From Catellatospora citrea (GTDB taxonomy: Bacteria > Actinomycetota > Actinomycetes > Mycobacteriales > Micromonosporaceae), in contig NZ_RAPR01000001.1 in assembly GCF_003610235.1 (NCBI RefSeq), positions 7,936,001 to 8,000,000 of the forward strand: a stretch of DNA of 64,000 nucleotides, read 5' to 3'. Of the stretch, positions 37,175 through 46,176 are shown in pieces. Each line of letters begins with the position of its first letter. Position 1 is the first letter of the stretch. The notes beneath the pieces were generated by a model, which did no database searches, was not told the origin of the DNA, and was given only the letters and a program-made list of their open reading frames with translations. Made by a program: the position numbers and the translations under genes.

Positions 37175-37893
37175 ACAGCGAGCATGAGTCCGGCGCCGAG
37201 CGCGCCGCCGCGCCGGTCGACGTCGACCTGGGCCGGGTATGGGTGGGTGTCGCCGCCGAGGTGTGGCGCCGCCGCCCCGGGCTGGTGGAGCGGCTCGCCG
37301 GCCGACTCCTGCGCTCGCCCGGCCTGGCCCGTGCGCTGGTCACCACCCCGTCGCTGCTGATCGGCTGGATCGTCGCCACCGCGGCGGTGCTGCTGGCCGG
37401 GATGCTGGCCACACTGGAGACCGGGACGCCGTACGTCGCGCTGCTCGCTCCGGCGGTCGCCGCGGCGGGCATCGCGCACGCATACGGGCCTGGCGTCGAC
37501 CCGGCCTGGGAACTGACCTGCAGCGTCCCGGTCAGTGATCGGCTCGTGCTGCTGGTCCGGGCACTGGCGGTGTTCGGCCTGAACGCGGCCCTCGGGCTTG
37601 CCGCCTCGGCCGCGTCGGGCACCGCCCTGACGGTCACGCTCGGCTGGCTGCTCCCGATGACCGCGGTGTGCGCACTGGCGCTGGCCACGGCGACACTCGC
37701 CCGATCGGCGACCGTGGGCATCGCGGCCGGCGTGGCCGGCTGGCTGATCACGATCCTGCTGAGCGAGTCGGCCACCGGGCAGGTCAGCGCCGCGGTCACG
37801 GCGTCGGTGCTGTGGCTTCCCTATCTGGCGTTCGCCGCGTGCTGCGTGGCGATCGTGCTCTACACGACCCGGATCCCGAGAGGAACCACGTGA
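37171..37893 (+). CDS. multi-pass membrane protein, possible anti-sigma factor
   Basis: A 240-residue protein with a cytoplasmic N-terminal segment of about 60 residues followed by about six hydrophobic helices. No zinc-finger HxxxCxxC anti-sigma motif is present. Its position directly after the sigma gene (ATGA overlap) makes it a candidate regulator of the sigma factor or a subunit of the ABC exporter. Function inferred from context only. Confidence 0.7.
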   Translation: MNSEHESGAERAAAPVDVDLGRVWVGVAAEVWRRRPGLVERLAGRLLRSPGLARALVTTPSLLIGWIVATAAVLLAGMLATLETGTPYVALLAPAVAAAGIAHAYGPGVDPAWELTCSVPVSDRLVLLVRALAVFGLNAALGLAASAASGTALTVTLGWLLPMTAVCALALATATLARSATVGIAAGVAGWLITILLSESATGQVSAAVTASVLWLPYLAFAACCVAIVLYTTRIPRGTT

Positions 37894-38636
37894 ACGTCGC
37901 GACCATTGACCTGACCCGCCGGTTCGGCCGCACCGCGGCCGTCGACGGGGTGAACCTGGACGCCGGCCCGGGGGTGTATGGGCTGCTCGGCCCGAACGGA
38001 GCGGGCAAGACCTCGCTGCTGCGGATGCTGGCGACGGTGATCCCGCCGACCTCGGGCCGGATCCGGCTGCTCGGCCAGGATCCCGGAGTCCACGGCCAGC
38101 GTCGGCAGATCCGCCGCAGGCTCGGCTACGTGCCGCAGAGCCTGGGCTTCTACCCGGGATTCACCGTGGTGGAATTCGTCGAGTACTTCGCGCTGCTCAA
38201 GGAGGTTCCACCAGCCCAGGTGCACCGGGCCGTCGCCGCCGCGGTCGAACGCGTGGACCTGGGCGACAAGGCCAGAGCGAAGCTGCGCACCCTGTCCGGC
38301 GGCATGCTGCGCCGTGTGGGCATCGCCCAGGCGATCGTCAACGACCCCCAACTGCTGCTACTGGACGAGCCGACCGCCGGCCTGGACCCCGAGCAGCGGA
38401 TCGCCTTCCGTGCCCTGCTCCGCGACCTCGGACAGCAGGCCACTGTGATCGTCAGCACCCACCTGGTCGAAGACGTCGGCGCCGCCTGTACCCAGGTCGC
38501 CCTCATGGACCAGGGAAAGATCGTCTTCCGGGGCACACCCGACGAGCTCACCGCCCGCGGTGACGGCACGACGGCCGCAGGCGATGCCCCGCTGGAGCGC
38601 GGCTACAGCGCCGTACTCGCGGCGGCACGTTCATGA
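37890..38636 (+). CDS. ABC transporter ATP-binding protein
   Basis: A 248-residue ATPase: Walker A GPNGAGKTS (about 37-45), signature LSGGML, Walker B LLLLDEPTAGLDP and the switch His in STHLVED. Similar to CcmA/multidrug-type export ATPases. The GTG start overlaps the upstream stop and has GAGAGGA just before it. Energises the two membrane proteins that follow. Confidence 0.93.
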   Translation: MNVATIDLTRRFGRTAAVDGVNLDAGPGVYGLLGPNGAGKTSLLRMLATVIPPTSGRIRLLGQDPGVHGQRRQIRRRLGYVPQSLGFYPGFTVVEFVEYFALLKEVPPAQVHRAVAAAVERVDLGDKARAKLRTLSGGMLRRVGIAQAIVNDPQLLLLDEPTAGLDPEQRIAFRALLRDLGQQATVIVSTHLVEDVGAACTQVALMDQGKIVFRGTPDELTARGDGTTAAGDAPLERGYSAVLAAARS

Positions 38637-40096
38637 CCGCCGCGCCGATGTCGCAGACCGCGCCCCCAGCGGCACCTCGCGTGCGGCCGGCCGCCGCGAT
38701 GCGGCTGCTGCGCCTGGAACTGCGCCGCAACGTGATGCTGTGGATGCTGCCCGCCGTCCTCGCGCTGTTCTGGCTGATCACCTACCGGCCGGCCATGGCA
38801 CATCCACCGCTGTGGAACATCCGCGCGATGATGATGCAGACCAATGCGTCAGCGGTCTTCGTGCCGACCGTGGTCGGCGCTGCCGCCTGGCTTGGCTCCC
38901 GCGAGGCCCGCAACGGCATGACCGACCTACTGGCCGGCACGTCCCGGCCCCGGTGGGCACGCCAGCTCGCCGGCTGGGCGGCCACCACCTGCTGGGCGCT
39001 GCTCGCCTATGCAGGTTGCGTCGCGGCGCTGTACACGGTCACCGCCCAGCAGGGCGCCTGGGGCGGTCCGCTGTGGTGGCCCGTCGCGGTCGGCGCCGCG
39101 GGCCTGCCAGCGTTCTCCGCCCTCGGGTTCGCCGCCGGGGCGCTGCGCCCCAGCCGGTTCACCGCACCGCTGACAGCCGTCGGCGCGTTCCTGGCACTCG
39201 AGCTGAGCGCGCAGTTCATCCACGGCGACGACTCCGCCTGGCAGATATCCCCGCTGGTCGCAGGTCCCTGGGAACTGGGCGCCGACCAGGGCGTCGCCAC
39301 GTTCTACCGCTACCTGCCCGACCTGCCCATCGCCCAGCTGATGTTCCTCGGCGGGCTGACCGCGGCGCTGCTGGGCATCCTGGGCCTGCCCGTCGGCTCC
39401 GGTGGCCGTCGGCTGCGCCGCGGCGCGGCAGCCCTAACCACGGTCGGGCTGCTCGCCGCCGTGGCCGCGACCGCGTTGGCGGGCACCGGCAGACTCGACC
39501 CCCACGGCATGATCGCGATCCCCACCCTGCACCGCGTCGGCAACGACCGCGCGGTCCCGTACACGCCGGTGTGCGGCACCACCTCGATCCCGGTCTGCCT
39601 GCACCCCGCCTACTCCACCTACCTGCCCACCGTGACGGCCGCGCTCGAACCGGTGCTCCGCGAACTGGCAGACCTGCCGGGCGCACCGGCCCGTATCGAC
39701 CAAGCCGCCGCGATCTACCGGCAGGACCCGAACAACGGCGTCATCATCAGCAGGGAGGGGCCGGCCGCCATCGGAACTCCACCCACATTGCGGGTGCTGT
39801 TGCCGTTCCAATCGGGACGTTCGATGACCGCCGCCGAGCTCGGTTCGGCGCTGCGTGCCGACACCGGACGCGACATCGTCAACTGGGTTCTGAACATCGG
39901 CCGCGACGGCGTCTCCGAAGCGCAGCTGGCGGTCGCCGAGGCCGTCCTCGCGACGTCGACGCTGCCGGCAGGGACGCCGGCCGCGACCGCCGCGGCGCGG
40001 TTCGCTGCCCTGCCGTCCGATCGCCGGCACGCGTGGCTCACCGAGCACATCGCCGCCCTGCGCGCCGGCCAGGTCACCTTGGACGAGCTGCCATGA
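38633..40096 (+). CDS. ABC exporter permease with C-terminal extracytoplasmic domain
   Basis: A 487-residue protein. About six hydrophobic helices occupy residues 35-285. The last 200 residues are soluble and contain VCGTTSIPVCLHPAY with Cys 314, Cys 322 and His 324, then a conserved-looking helical region. The Cys/His motif could be a disulfide or metal/haem site. Overlaps the ATPase gene by four bases. Substrate unknown. Confidence 0.8.
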   Translation: MTAAPMSQTAPPAAPRVRPAAAMRLLRLELRRNVMLWMLPAVLALFWLITYRPAMAHPPLWNIRAMMMQTNASAVFVPTVVGAAAWLGSREARNGMTDLLAGTSRPRWARQLAGWAATTCWALLAYAGCVAALYTVTAQQGAWGGPLWWPVAVGAAGLPAFSALGFAAGALRPSRFTAPLTAVGAFLALELSAQFIHGDDSAWQISPLVAGPWELGADQGVATFYRYLPDLPIAQLMFLGGLTAALLGILGLPVGSGGRRLRRGAAALTTVGLLAAVAATALAGTGRLDPHGMIAIPTLHRVGNDRAVPYTPVCGTTSIPVCLHPAYSTYLPTVTAALEPVLRELADLPGAPARIDQAAAIYRQDPNNGVIISREGPAAIGTPPTLRVLLPFQSGRSMTAAELGSALRADTGRDIVNWVLNIGRDGVSEAQLAVAEAVLATSTLPAGTPAATAAARFAALPSDRRHAWLTEHIAALRAGQVTLDELP

Positions 40097-40755
40097 GCGC
40101 CGTGACGCCCGGCCCGTCGGCAGGGCCGATGGCCGGCCTTCGGCTGGCCCAGCTGTACGTGCTCAGCCGCCGTGTGCCGGTGGCGCTGGCCGCGATCGCG
40201 GTCAGCGCCGTGGCGCTGTGGACCGCGCTGCACTGGCGGTGGACCGCCTACGGTGCATTCCAGCTTCCGCTGATCTTCGAAGCCGCGTGCGCCACCGTCG
40301 TCGCCGCCACCACCGCCAGCCCGTTCGGCGAGCCGGAACGGGCGGCCGGCCGGCAGTTGCCGTGGCTGCGGCTGGGCACCGCGCTGGCGCTGACCGCCGC
40401 GGCGGCCGTCGCTCTGGCCGCTGCGGGAATCGGCACCGACCTGGCCGGCGGCATCCTGGAGATGGTGCGCAACCTCATCGGACTCACCGGGATCGGGCTG
40501 CTGTGCGCAGCCCTGCTCGGCGCCGCGCTGGCCTGGACCGCACCCGCCGCCTACCTCCTGGTCGCTGTCTACGCCCTGTACACCCGATGGCACGGACCCG
40601 CGCTGACCGGCCCGTGGATCTGGCCCGCCCAACCTCTGCACGACATCAGCGCAGCCGCATGCGCCGGTCTGGTGTTCATCGCAGGACTGGCGGTTTTCGC
40701 ACTGCGCGGAGCGCGCAATGTGGATCCTGACGGCGGGAGCTCCGACAGCCACTGA
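40093..40755 (+). CDS. membrane protein of the ECF-ABC operon
   Basis: A 220-residue protein with about six hydrophobic helices (e.g. VPVALAAIAVSAVALWTALHW; LGTALALTAAAAVALAAAGIGTDLAGGI). No motif recognised. ATGA overlap with the permease gene. Likely a second permease half or accessory subunit of the exporter. Confidence 0.75.
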   Translation: MSAVTPGPSAGPMAGLRLAQLYVLSRRVPVALAAIAVSAVALWTALHWRWTAYGAFQLPLIFEAACATVVAATTASPFGEPERAAGRQLPWLRLGTALALTAAAAVALAAAGIGTDLAGGILEMVRNLIGLTGIGLLCAALLGAALAWTAPAAYLLVAVYALYTRWHGPALTGPWIWPAQPLHDISAAACAGLVFIAGLAVFALRGARNVDPDGGSSDSH

Positions 40756-40765
40756 GGCCCTTCAT

Positions 40766-40806
40766 GTACACCGAGGGTATATACGCGGGGTATACCCTCG
40801 GTGTAC
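40766..40806 (+). promoter_or_regulatory. 16-9-16 perfect palindrome, PadR operator
   Basis: GTACACCGAGGGTATA (40766-40781) and TATACCCTCGGTGTAC (40791-40806) are exact inverted repeats around a 9-base spacer, ending 9 bases before the PadR ATG. Arms this long probably bind two PadR dimers or one across a promoter. It lies right behind the preceding operon but is not GC-rich enough or U-tailed as a terminator. Confidence 0.8.
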
Positions 40807-40815
40807 GGTGCCCCC

Positions 40816-41340
40816 ATGAGTGTTCCGCTTACCCTCCTGGGCCTGCTGCAACGGGAGCCGAGCCACGGTTACGACCTCAAACGCGACTATGACGCCTACT
40901 TCGGCCGAGGCAAGCCGCTGCCGTTCGGGCAGGTCTACTCGACCCTCAGCCGGCTCACCCGCGACGGCAAGGTGATGATCAGCGAGGTGGGTCCCGGCGA
41001 AGGGCCCGACCGCAAGCGCTACATCATCACCGACCTGGGTGCGACCGAGATCGACCAGTGGCTGACCCAGCCGGTCGAACCGGAGCCGCACCTGCAGACC
41101 GTGCTGTTCGCCAAGGTCGTGCTCGCGCTGATGCTGGACCGTCCCGCCGCCGAGTACCTCGACACCCAGCGCGGCGAACACCTGAAGCGGATGCGGGAAC
41201 TGACCGAGATCAGGCGCAACGGCAACCTCGTCGACGCGCTGCTGGCCGACCACGGCATCTATCACCTGGAGGCGGACCTCCGGTGGATCGAGACGACCAG
41301 CGCCAGGCTGGACGTCCTCAAGAGGACGGTGCAGTCATGA
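40816..41340 (+). CDS. PadR-family transcriptional regulator
   Basis: A 174-residue PadR protein: N-terminal winged helix (VPLTLLGLLQREPSHGYDLKRDYDAYFGRGKPLPFGQVYSTLSRLTRDGKVMISE) and C-terminal dimerisation helices. It is the first gene of a three-gene operon with an ABC exporter and has a 16-9-16 palindrome at its promoter. It likely represses the exporter until it binds the exported compound. The ATG at 40816 is preferred over a GTG inside the palindrome. Confidence 0.92.
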   Translation: MSVPLTLLGLLQREPSHGYDLKRDYDAYFGRGKPLPFGQVYSTLSRLTRDGKVMISEVGPGEGPDRKRYIITDLGATEIDQWLTQPVEPEPHLQTVLFAKVVLALMLDRPAAEYLDTQRGEHLKRMRELTEIRRNGNLVDALLADHGIYHLEADLRWIETTSARLDVLKRTVQS

Positions 41341-42017
41341 CCATCGCGATCGAAGCGCGCGACGTCGCGTTCTCCTTCGGACAGACCCCGGCACTGCGCG
41401 GTGCGAGCATCGCGGTGGACGCGGGTGAGATCGTCGCCGTCACGGGTCCCAGCGGCTCGGGCAAGTCGACGCTGCTGCACTGCCTGGCGGGCATCCTCGT
41501 GCCCGACTCCGGCGAGATCCTGTTCGGCGGGGTGCGGGTCGACTCCATGACCGAGACCCAGCGCAGCAGCCTGCGCCGGGACCGCTTCGGGTTCGTGTTC
41601 CAGTTCGGGCAGCTCGTCCCCGAACTCACCGCCGCCGAGAACGTCGCCCTGCCGCTGCTGTTCGGCGGGGTCCGCCGGGCCGAGGCGCTGCGCAAGGCCC
41701 ACAGCTGGTTCGCGCGGCTCGGCCTGGAGGGGATGGAGCAGCGCCGGTCGGGCGAGCTGTCCGGAGGCCAGGCACAGCGCGTCGCCCTCGCCCGCGGCCT
41801 GGTCGCCGGACCCGAGGTCCTCTTCGCCGACGAGCCGACCGGCGCACTGGACTCCCTCACCGGCGAACACGTCATGGACCTGCTGGTCGACGCCGCCCGT
41901 GCCCAGGGCACCACGGTCATCCTCGTCACGCACGAGCCGCGGGTCGCCGCGTACGCCGACCGCGAGATCATCGTCCGGGACGGCCGCGTCAACGCCCTGG
42001 AACGGATCGCATCGTGA
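41337..42017 (+). CDS. ABC ATPase (MacB/LolD type)
   Basis: A 226-residue ATPase: Walker [10 protein letters not shown] (residues about 38-46), QFGQLVPELTAAENVALPLL, signature LSGGQAQRVALARGL, Walker B VLFADEPTGALDS. MacB/LolD-type. Start overlaps the PadR stop by four bases. Works with the FtsX-like permease downstream. Confidence 0.93.
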   Translation: MTIAIEARDVAFSFGQTPALRGASIAVDAGEIVAVTGPSGSGKSTLLHCLAGILVPDSGEILFGGVRVDSMTETQRSSLRRDRFGFVFQFGQLVPELTAAENVALPLLFGGVRRAEALRKAHSWFARLGLEGMEQRRSGELSGGQAQRVALARGLVAGPEVLFADEPTGALDSLTGEHVMDLLVDAARAQGTTVILVTHEPRVAAYADREIIVRDGRVNALERIAS

Positions 42018-44167
42018 TGCGCTTCGGGCTTCGCCTCGCCGTCGCCGGCGGACGGGAGGCCCTGACCCGGCTCGTCATCATCGCCGCCGCCGTGGCGATC
42101 GGCGCTGGACTGCTGCTGGTCACCCTCGCGGGGGTGAACGCCGTCAACGCGCAGCTCACCCGGTATGCGTCGTGGTATCCCCAGGCCTCGACTGCCGGCG
42201 ACGCGGATCCGATGTGGTGGTCCACACGCGAGGACTTCTTCCGCGGGGAGCAGATCCTGCGGATCGACGTCGCCGCCACCGGGCCGGATTCGCCGACTCC
42301 GCCCGGCATCCCGAGGACGCCCGGGCCCGGGGAGTACTACGTGTCGCCCGCGTTCGCCGAGCTGCTGGCGGCGACCCCCGGCCCGGAACTCGGCGACCGT
42401 TATCCGGGGCGGAACCTCGGCATCATCGGCCCGGCCGCGCTGACATCACCGGATGCCCTGCTCGTCATCGTCGGCAGCACCGCCGACGAGGCCGCCAAGC
42501 TGCCCAACGTCCGACAGATCACCAGTGTCGGCGACGACATCCCCGCGCTGCCCGAGACAGTCGTGGACCTCATCCTCGGCGTCATAGCCGGTGGGCTGCT
42601 CTTCCCGGTCCTCATCTTCATCGGCACGGCCACTCGGCTCAGTGCCGCCCGCCGCGAGCAGCGATTCGCGGCGATGCGCCTGGTCGGCGCCACTCCCAAG
42701 CAGATCTCGGTGATCGCGGCGACCGAGGCGGCCGCGGCGGCGGTGGCTGGCACCGCCCTGGGCTTCGCGCTGTTCTTCGCCTTCCGCGGACAGCTGGCCG
42801 ACATCCCGTTCACTGGCATGCGGTTCTTCCCCGACGACATGTTCCTCAGGCCCCTGGACGTCCTGGTCGTCGTGCTCGGCGTCCCGGCGGGCGCGGCCCT
42901 GGCGGCGTGGGTCTCGCTGCGGCGCGTCCGTATCTCTCCGCTCGGCGTCACCCGGCGCGTCACCCCGCGTCCGCCTCGCGCCTACCGGCTGATCCCCCTC
43001 GCCCTGGGCGTCGCCGAGATGACGTACTTCATCGGGCGCAGGCCCGACACGGCCGACGGCCAGACGGCGGCGTTCCTGCCCGGACTGCTGCTCATCATGG
43101 CCGGCCTGATCCTCGCCGGACCGTGGCTGACCATGGTCGGCGCCCGCATGATGGCCGGCCGCGCCAGACGCCCCGCCGCGCTCATCGCCGCACGGCGCCT
43201 GGCCGACAATCCCAAAGCCGGCTTCCGGGCGATCAGCGGCGTCATGCTCGCGCTGTTCGTCACGAGCGTGGCCCTCGGCGTGATCACCACGATCAGCGCC
43301 AACCGTGGCCCGGCGCCGATCGGTTCGACGGACGCCGGCACCCTGTCCACGTCCTTCTACCACCATCCGGTCTCGGTGCCCGACGCGTTGCTGACGGAGC
43401 TGCGCGCGATCCCGGGCGTGCACAGCGCCACGGTGATCCACGACAACCCGGTCAGCGGGGCCGAACCCGGCGTCGTCGCGTGCGCCGACATCCCGGCGGC
43501 CTACGGCAGGTGCGGCGACGGCGTCGCCGTGGCCACCGTGTCGGACAACTTCATCCCCTGGCGCGAAGCGGCGTCGGCCACCAGGACATGGCCGGCCGCG
43601 TCCCTGTCCCTGGCGGACCTGCAGCAGTTGCCGGCGATTTCGATCGTCGCGCAGACGGACGCTTCGCCGGCCGTCATCGAGCGGTCACGCACGATCCTTG
43701 CCCTGGCCTATCCGGACTACTGGGTGGCTCCGAGCGTTCCCGGCGAGTTCGAGTCGACGTTCGCCGACCAGATGCGTGGCTGGCGGCAGCTGGCCAATGT
43801 CATCATCGTCGCCAGCCTGGCCCTGGCCGGCTGCAGCCTCGCAGTCAGCGTGATCGGCGGCCTCAGCGAGCGCAAACGCCCGTTCAGCCTGCTTCGGCTC
43901 AGCGGCGCGCCGGTTCGGGTCCTGCGTCGGGTGGTCGCGTTGGAAAGCGCCGTACCGATGCTCGCCGTCGCGGCGGTCGCGATCGGCATGGGGCTGGTGG
44001 CGGCGCAGCTGTTCCTCAAGGCGCAGATGGACTACACCCTGACCGCGCCGAGTCTGGGTTACTACGCGGTCGTGCTCGTCGGGTTGCTCGCCTGCCTCGC
44101 CATCATCGCGTCCACCCTGCCGCTGCTGGAACGCATCACCGGCCCGGAAACCGCACGCAGCGAATGA
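42017..44167 (+). CDS. FtsX-like ABC permease
   Basis: A 716-residue permease with one N-terminal helix, an extracytoplasmic domain, three helices (about 180-300), further helices around 330-430, a second extracytoplasmic domain, and three C-terminal helices: the double-FtsX layout of actinobacterial MacB-like exporters. ATG at 42017; GTG at 42014 (four-base overlap with the ATPase stop) is an alternative. Substrate unknown; mechanotransmission-type export of a peptide, lipid or antibiotic is typical. Confidence 0.9.
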   Translation: MRFGLRLAVAGGREALTRLVIIAAAVAIGAGLLLVTLAGVNAVNAQLTRYASWYPQASTAGDADPMWWSTREDFFRGEQILRIDVAATGPDSPTPPGIPRTPGPGEYYVSPAFAELLAATPGPELGDRYPGRNLGIIGPAALTSPDALLVIVGSTADEAAKLPNVRQITSVGDDIPALPETVVDLILGVIAGGLLFPVLIFIGTATRLSAARREQRFAAMRLVGATPKQISVIAATEAAAAAVAGTALGFALFFAFRGQLADIPFTGMRFFPDDMFLRPLDVLVVVLGVPAGAALAAWVSLRRVRISPLGVTRRVTPRPPRAYRLIPLALGVAEMTYFIGRRPDTADGQTAAFLPGLLLIMAGLILAGPWLTMVGARMMAGRARRPAALIAARRLADNPKAGFRAISGVMLALFVTSVALGVITTISANRGPAPIGSTDAGTLSTSFYHHPVSVPDALLTELRAIPGVHSATVIHDNPVSGAEPGVVACADIPAAYGRCGDGVAVATVSDNFIPWREAASATRTWPAASLSLADLQQLPAISIVAQTDASPAVIERSRTILALAYPDYWVAPSVPGEFESTFADQMRGWRQLANVIIVASLALAGCSLAVSVIGGLSERKRPFSLLRLSGAPVRVLRRVVALESAVPMLAVAAVAIGMGLVAAQLFLKAQMDYTLTAPSLGYYAVVLVGLLACLAIIASTLPLLERITGPETARSE

Positions 44168-44185
44168 ACAAGCCCAGGCACGAAA

Positions 44186-44228
44186 CCTGGCATGAAGGCG
44201 AACTGCCGCAGTTCGCCTTCATGCCAGG
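44186..44228. terminator. 20-base perfect hairpin between convergent exporter operons
   Basis: 44186-44205 and 44209-44228 are exact inverted repeats with a 3-base loop (CCG). It lies between the FtsX permease stop (44167) and the convergent MacB-like permease stop (44276). It is a strong bidirectional terminator without a U-tract. Confidence 0.85.
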
Positions 44229-44275
44229 CCACCACAGCGGGCGGACTCGCGGTCACCGTGCAGCCGCCCGGGCGG

Positions 44276-45526
44276 TCAGGGCGCGGTGAGCGCTTCGGTG
44301 GGTGACAGGCGTGCCGCACGCCAGGCCGGGTAGATCCCGGCGCCACCGCCGATGACGAGCGTGGCCGTCATGCCGCCGACCGTGGCCCACAGCGGCACGA
44401 CCGCGGGCCAGTCCTGGTAGGCGGCGTATCCGGCGGTGACGGTGATCCCGAGCAGCGCGCCGCCCAGGCCGCCGAGTGCGGACAGGAGCAGCGACTCGGC
44501 CAGGAACTGCACGCGGATGTGCCCGCGGGTGGCGCCCAGGGAGCGGCGCAGCCCGATCTCGGGGCGACGTTCGAGCACGGAGATCACCATCGTGTTGGCC
44601 ACGCCGACGCCGCCGACCAGTAGCGCCACGGCGCCCAGCCCGAGCAGCAGTGCGGTCAGGGTGGTGTCGGCGGCCTGTTTCGCGGTGAGCGCATCGGAGG
44701 GCCGGGAGACGCGCACCTCGTTGGGGTGTTCGGGGTTGGCGGTGGCGGCGAGGATCGCCTGGACCGCGAGGACCGCATCCTCGCGGGTGCGGGTGTAGAC
44801 CGTGGTGGGGTAGCCGTCGAACTGCAGGTGGGACACGGCTTCCGGCCAGCCGACGAGGGCGGCGAAGTCCAGTTCCGGCGCGAGCGGGACGGGGTGCAGC
44901 ACGCCGACCACGGTGAACCACTGGCCGCCGAGCCAGACCCTCGTGTCGGGCGAGGCGACGGTGACGCCGAGCCGTGCGGCGGCGTTCACGCCGAGGACGA
45001 CCACCGGGTACTGCGCGGTCGCCTCGTTGAGGAAGGCGCCGCTGGCCAGGCGCGCGCCGACCGTGTCGAGCAGGTCGGTGCGGGCGGCGTACACCCCGAC
45101 GTTGCCGGTCTCGATGGACGGGACGCGGTCGTTGCGGTACGCGTGCACGTCCGGCAGCGCCGCGGTCGCGGTGGCCGAGGTGACCGGCGGAATCCGGCCG
45201 ATCATCGCGACCGAGTCGGCGGGCAGGTGCGACTGCTCGCCGTCGATGGTCTGGCCCGGTGCCACCCGCAGCAGGTTGGTCCCCAGCGCGGCGAGTTGCC
45301 GGTTGAGGCCTTCGCGGCTGGAGCTGGCGATGCCGACGACGCAGACCATGGCGGCGATGCCGATGGCGATGCCCAGCGCGGACAGGAACACCCGCAGCGG
45401 TCTGGTGCGCAGGCCGGCGGCGCCGACCCGGATCAGGTCGCGGGGCAGCAGACGTGACGGCGCGCTGATGGCGGCACCTTCCTTCATCAGGGGTGTTGTC
45501 GTTCCCGGAGTGCCGACGGTGCTCAT
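44276..45526 (-). CDS. MacB-like ABC permease
   Basis: A 416-residue permease: N-terminal helix (about 45-68, [25 protein letters not shown]), extracytoplasmic MacB_PCD domain, and three C-terminal helices starting about 290 ([45 protein letters not shown]). MacB-type. Last gene of a leftward operon with ATPase, adaptor and lipoprotein; overlaps the ATPase gene by four bases. Confidence 0.93.
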   Translation of the reverse strand: MSTVGTPGTTTPLMKEGAAISAPSRLLPRDLIRVGAAGLRTRPLRVFLSALGIAIGIAAMVCVVGIASSSREGLNRQLAALGTNLLRVAPGQTIDGEQSHLPADSVAMIGRIPPVTSATATAALPDVHAYRNDRVPSIETGNVGVYAARTDLLDTVGARLASGAFLNEATAQYPVVVLGVNAAARLGVTVASPDTRVWLGGQWFTVVGVLHPVPLAPELDFAALVGWPEAVSHLQFDGYPTTVYTRTREDAVLAVQAILAATANPEHPNEVRVSRPSDALTAKQAADTTLTALLLGLGAVALLVGGVGVANTMVISVLERRPEIGLRRSLGATRGHIRVQFLAESLLLSALGGLGGALLGITVTAGYAAYQDWPAVVPLWATVGGMTATLVIGGGAGIYPAWRAARLSPTEALTAP

Positions 45527-46176
45527 GCGACCACCTGTCCGTCGCGAAGGTCGACCCGGCGCGGCAGTCCGGCGGCGACATCGCGGTCGTGGGTGATGAC
45601 GACGACCGTGGTGCCGGCCGCGTGCAGGCCGCTGAGCAGGTGCATGATGTCCGCCCCGGACACCGAGTCGAGGTTGCCGGTCGGTTCGTCCGCGAGGAGC
45701 AGCGGCGGGTCGCCGACGACGGCGCGGGCGACGGCGACGCGCTGCTTCTCGCCCCCGGACAGCTGGTGCGGTCGGTGGGTCAGGCGGTGGCCCAGCCCGA
45801 CCCGGGTCAGGGCGTCCTGAGCGCGCCGCCGCCGCTCGCGCAGCGCGACTCCGGCGTACAGCAGGCCGTCGGCGACGTTGTCGAGTGCGGACACTCCCGC
45901 GGCGAGGTGGAACTGCTGGAAGACGAAGCCGACGGCGCGCCCGCGCAACGCCGACAGCCGTCGGTCCGACAACCGTGACAGCTGCTGCCCGGCGATGGTC
46001 ACCGAGCCTGTAGTCGGCAGGTCGAGGGCGCCGATCAGGTGCAGCATCGTGGACTTGCCGGATCCGGACGGCCCGACGATGCCGACGATCTCGCCGGCTT
46101 CGATGGTCAGGGACACGTCACGCAGGGCGTGCACCCCGCCGGGATAGGTCTTGCCGACGCCGTCGAGAGTGATCAT
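45523..46176 (-). CDS. MacB-type ABC ATPase
   Basis: A 217-residue ATPase: Walker [10 protein letters not shown] (about 37-45), signature [15 protein letters not shown], Walker [14 protein letters not shown]. Four-base overlaps on both sides. It powers the MacB-like permease. Confidence 0.94.
   Translation of the reverse strand: MITLDGVGKTYPGGVHALRDVSLTIEAGEIVGIVGPSGSGKSTMLHLIGALDLPTTGSVTIAGQQLSRLSDRRLSALRGRAVGFVFQQFHLAAGVSALDNVADGLLYAGVALRERRRRAQDALTRVGLGHRLTHRPHQLSGGEKQRVAVARAVVGDPPLLLADEPTGNLDSVSGADIMHLLSGLHAAGTTVVVITHDRDVAAGLPRRVDLRDGQVVA

Noticed and set aside
40766..40806. Terminator for the ECF-ABC operon
   Set aside because: Arms contain TATA and the dyad ends 9 bases before the PadR ATG, favouring an operator role, though weak termination cannot be excluded.
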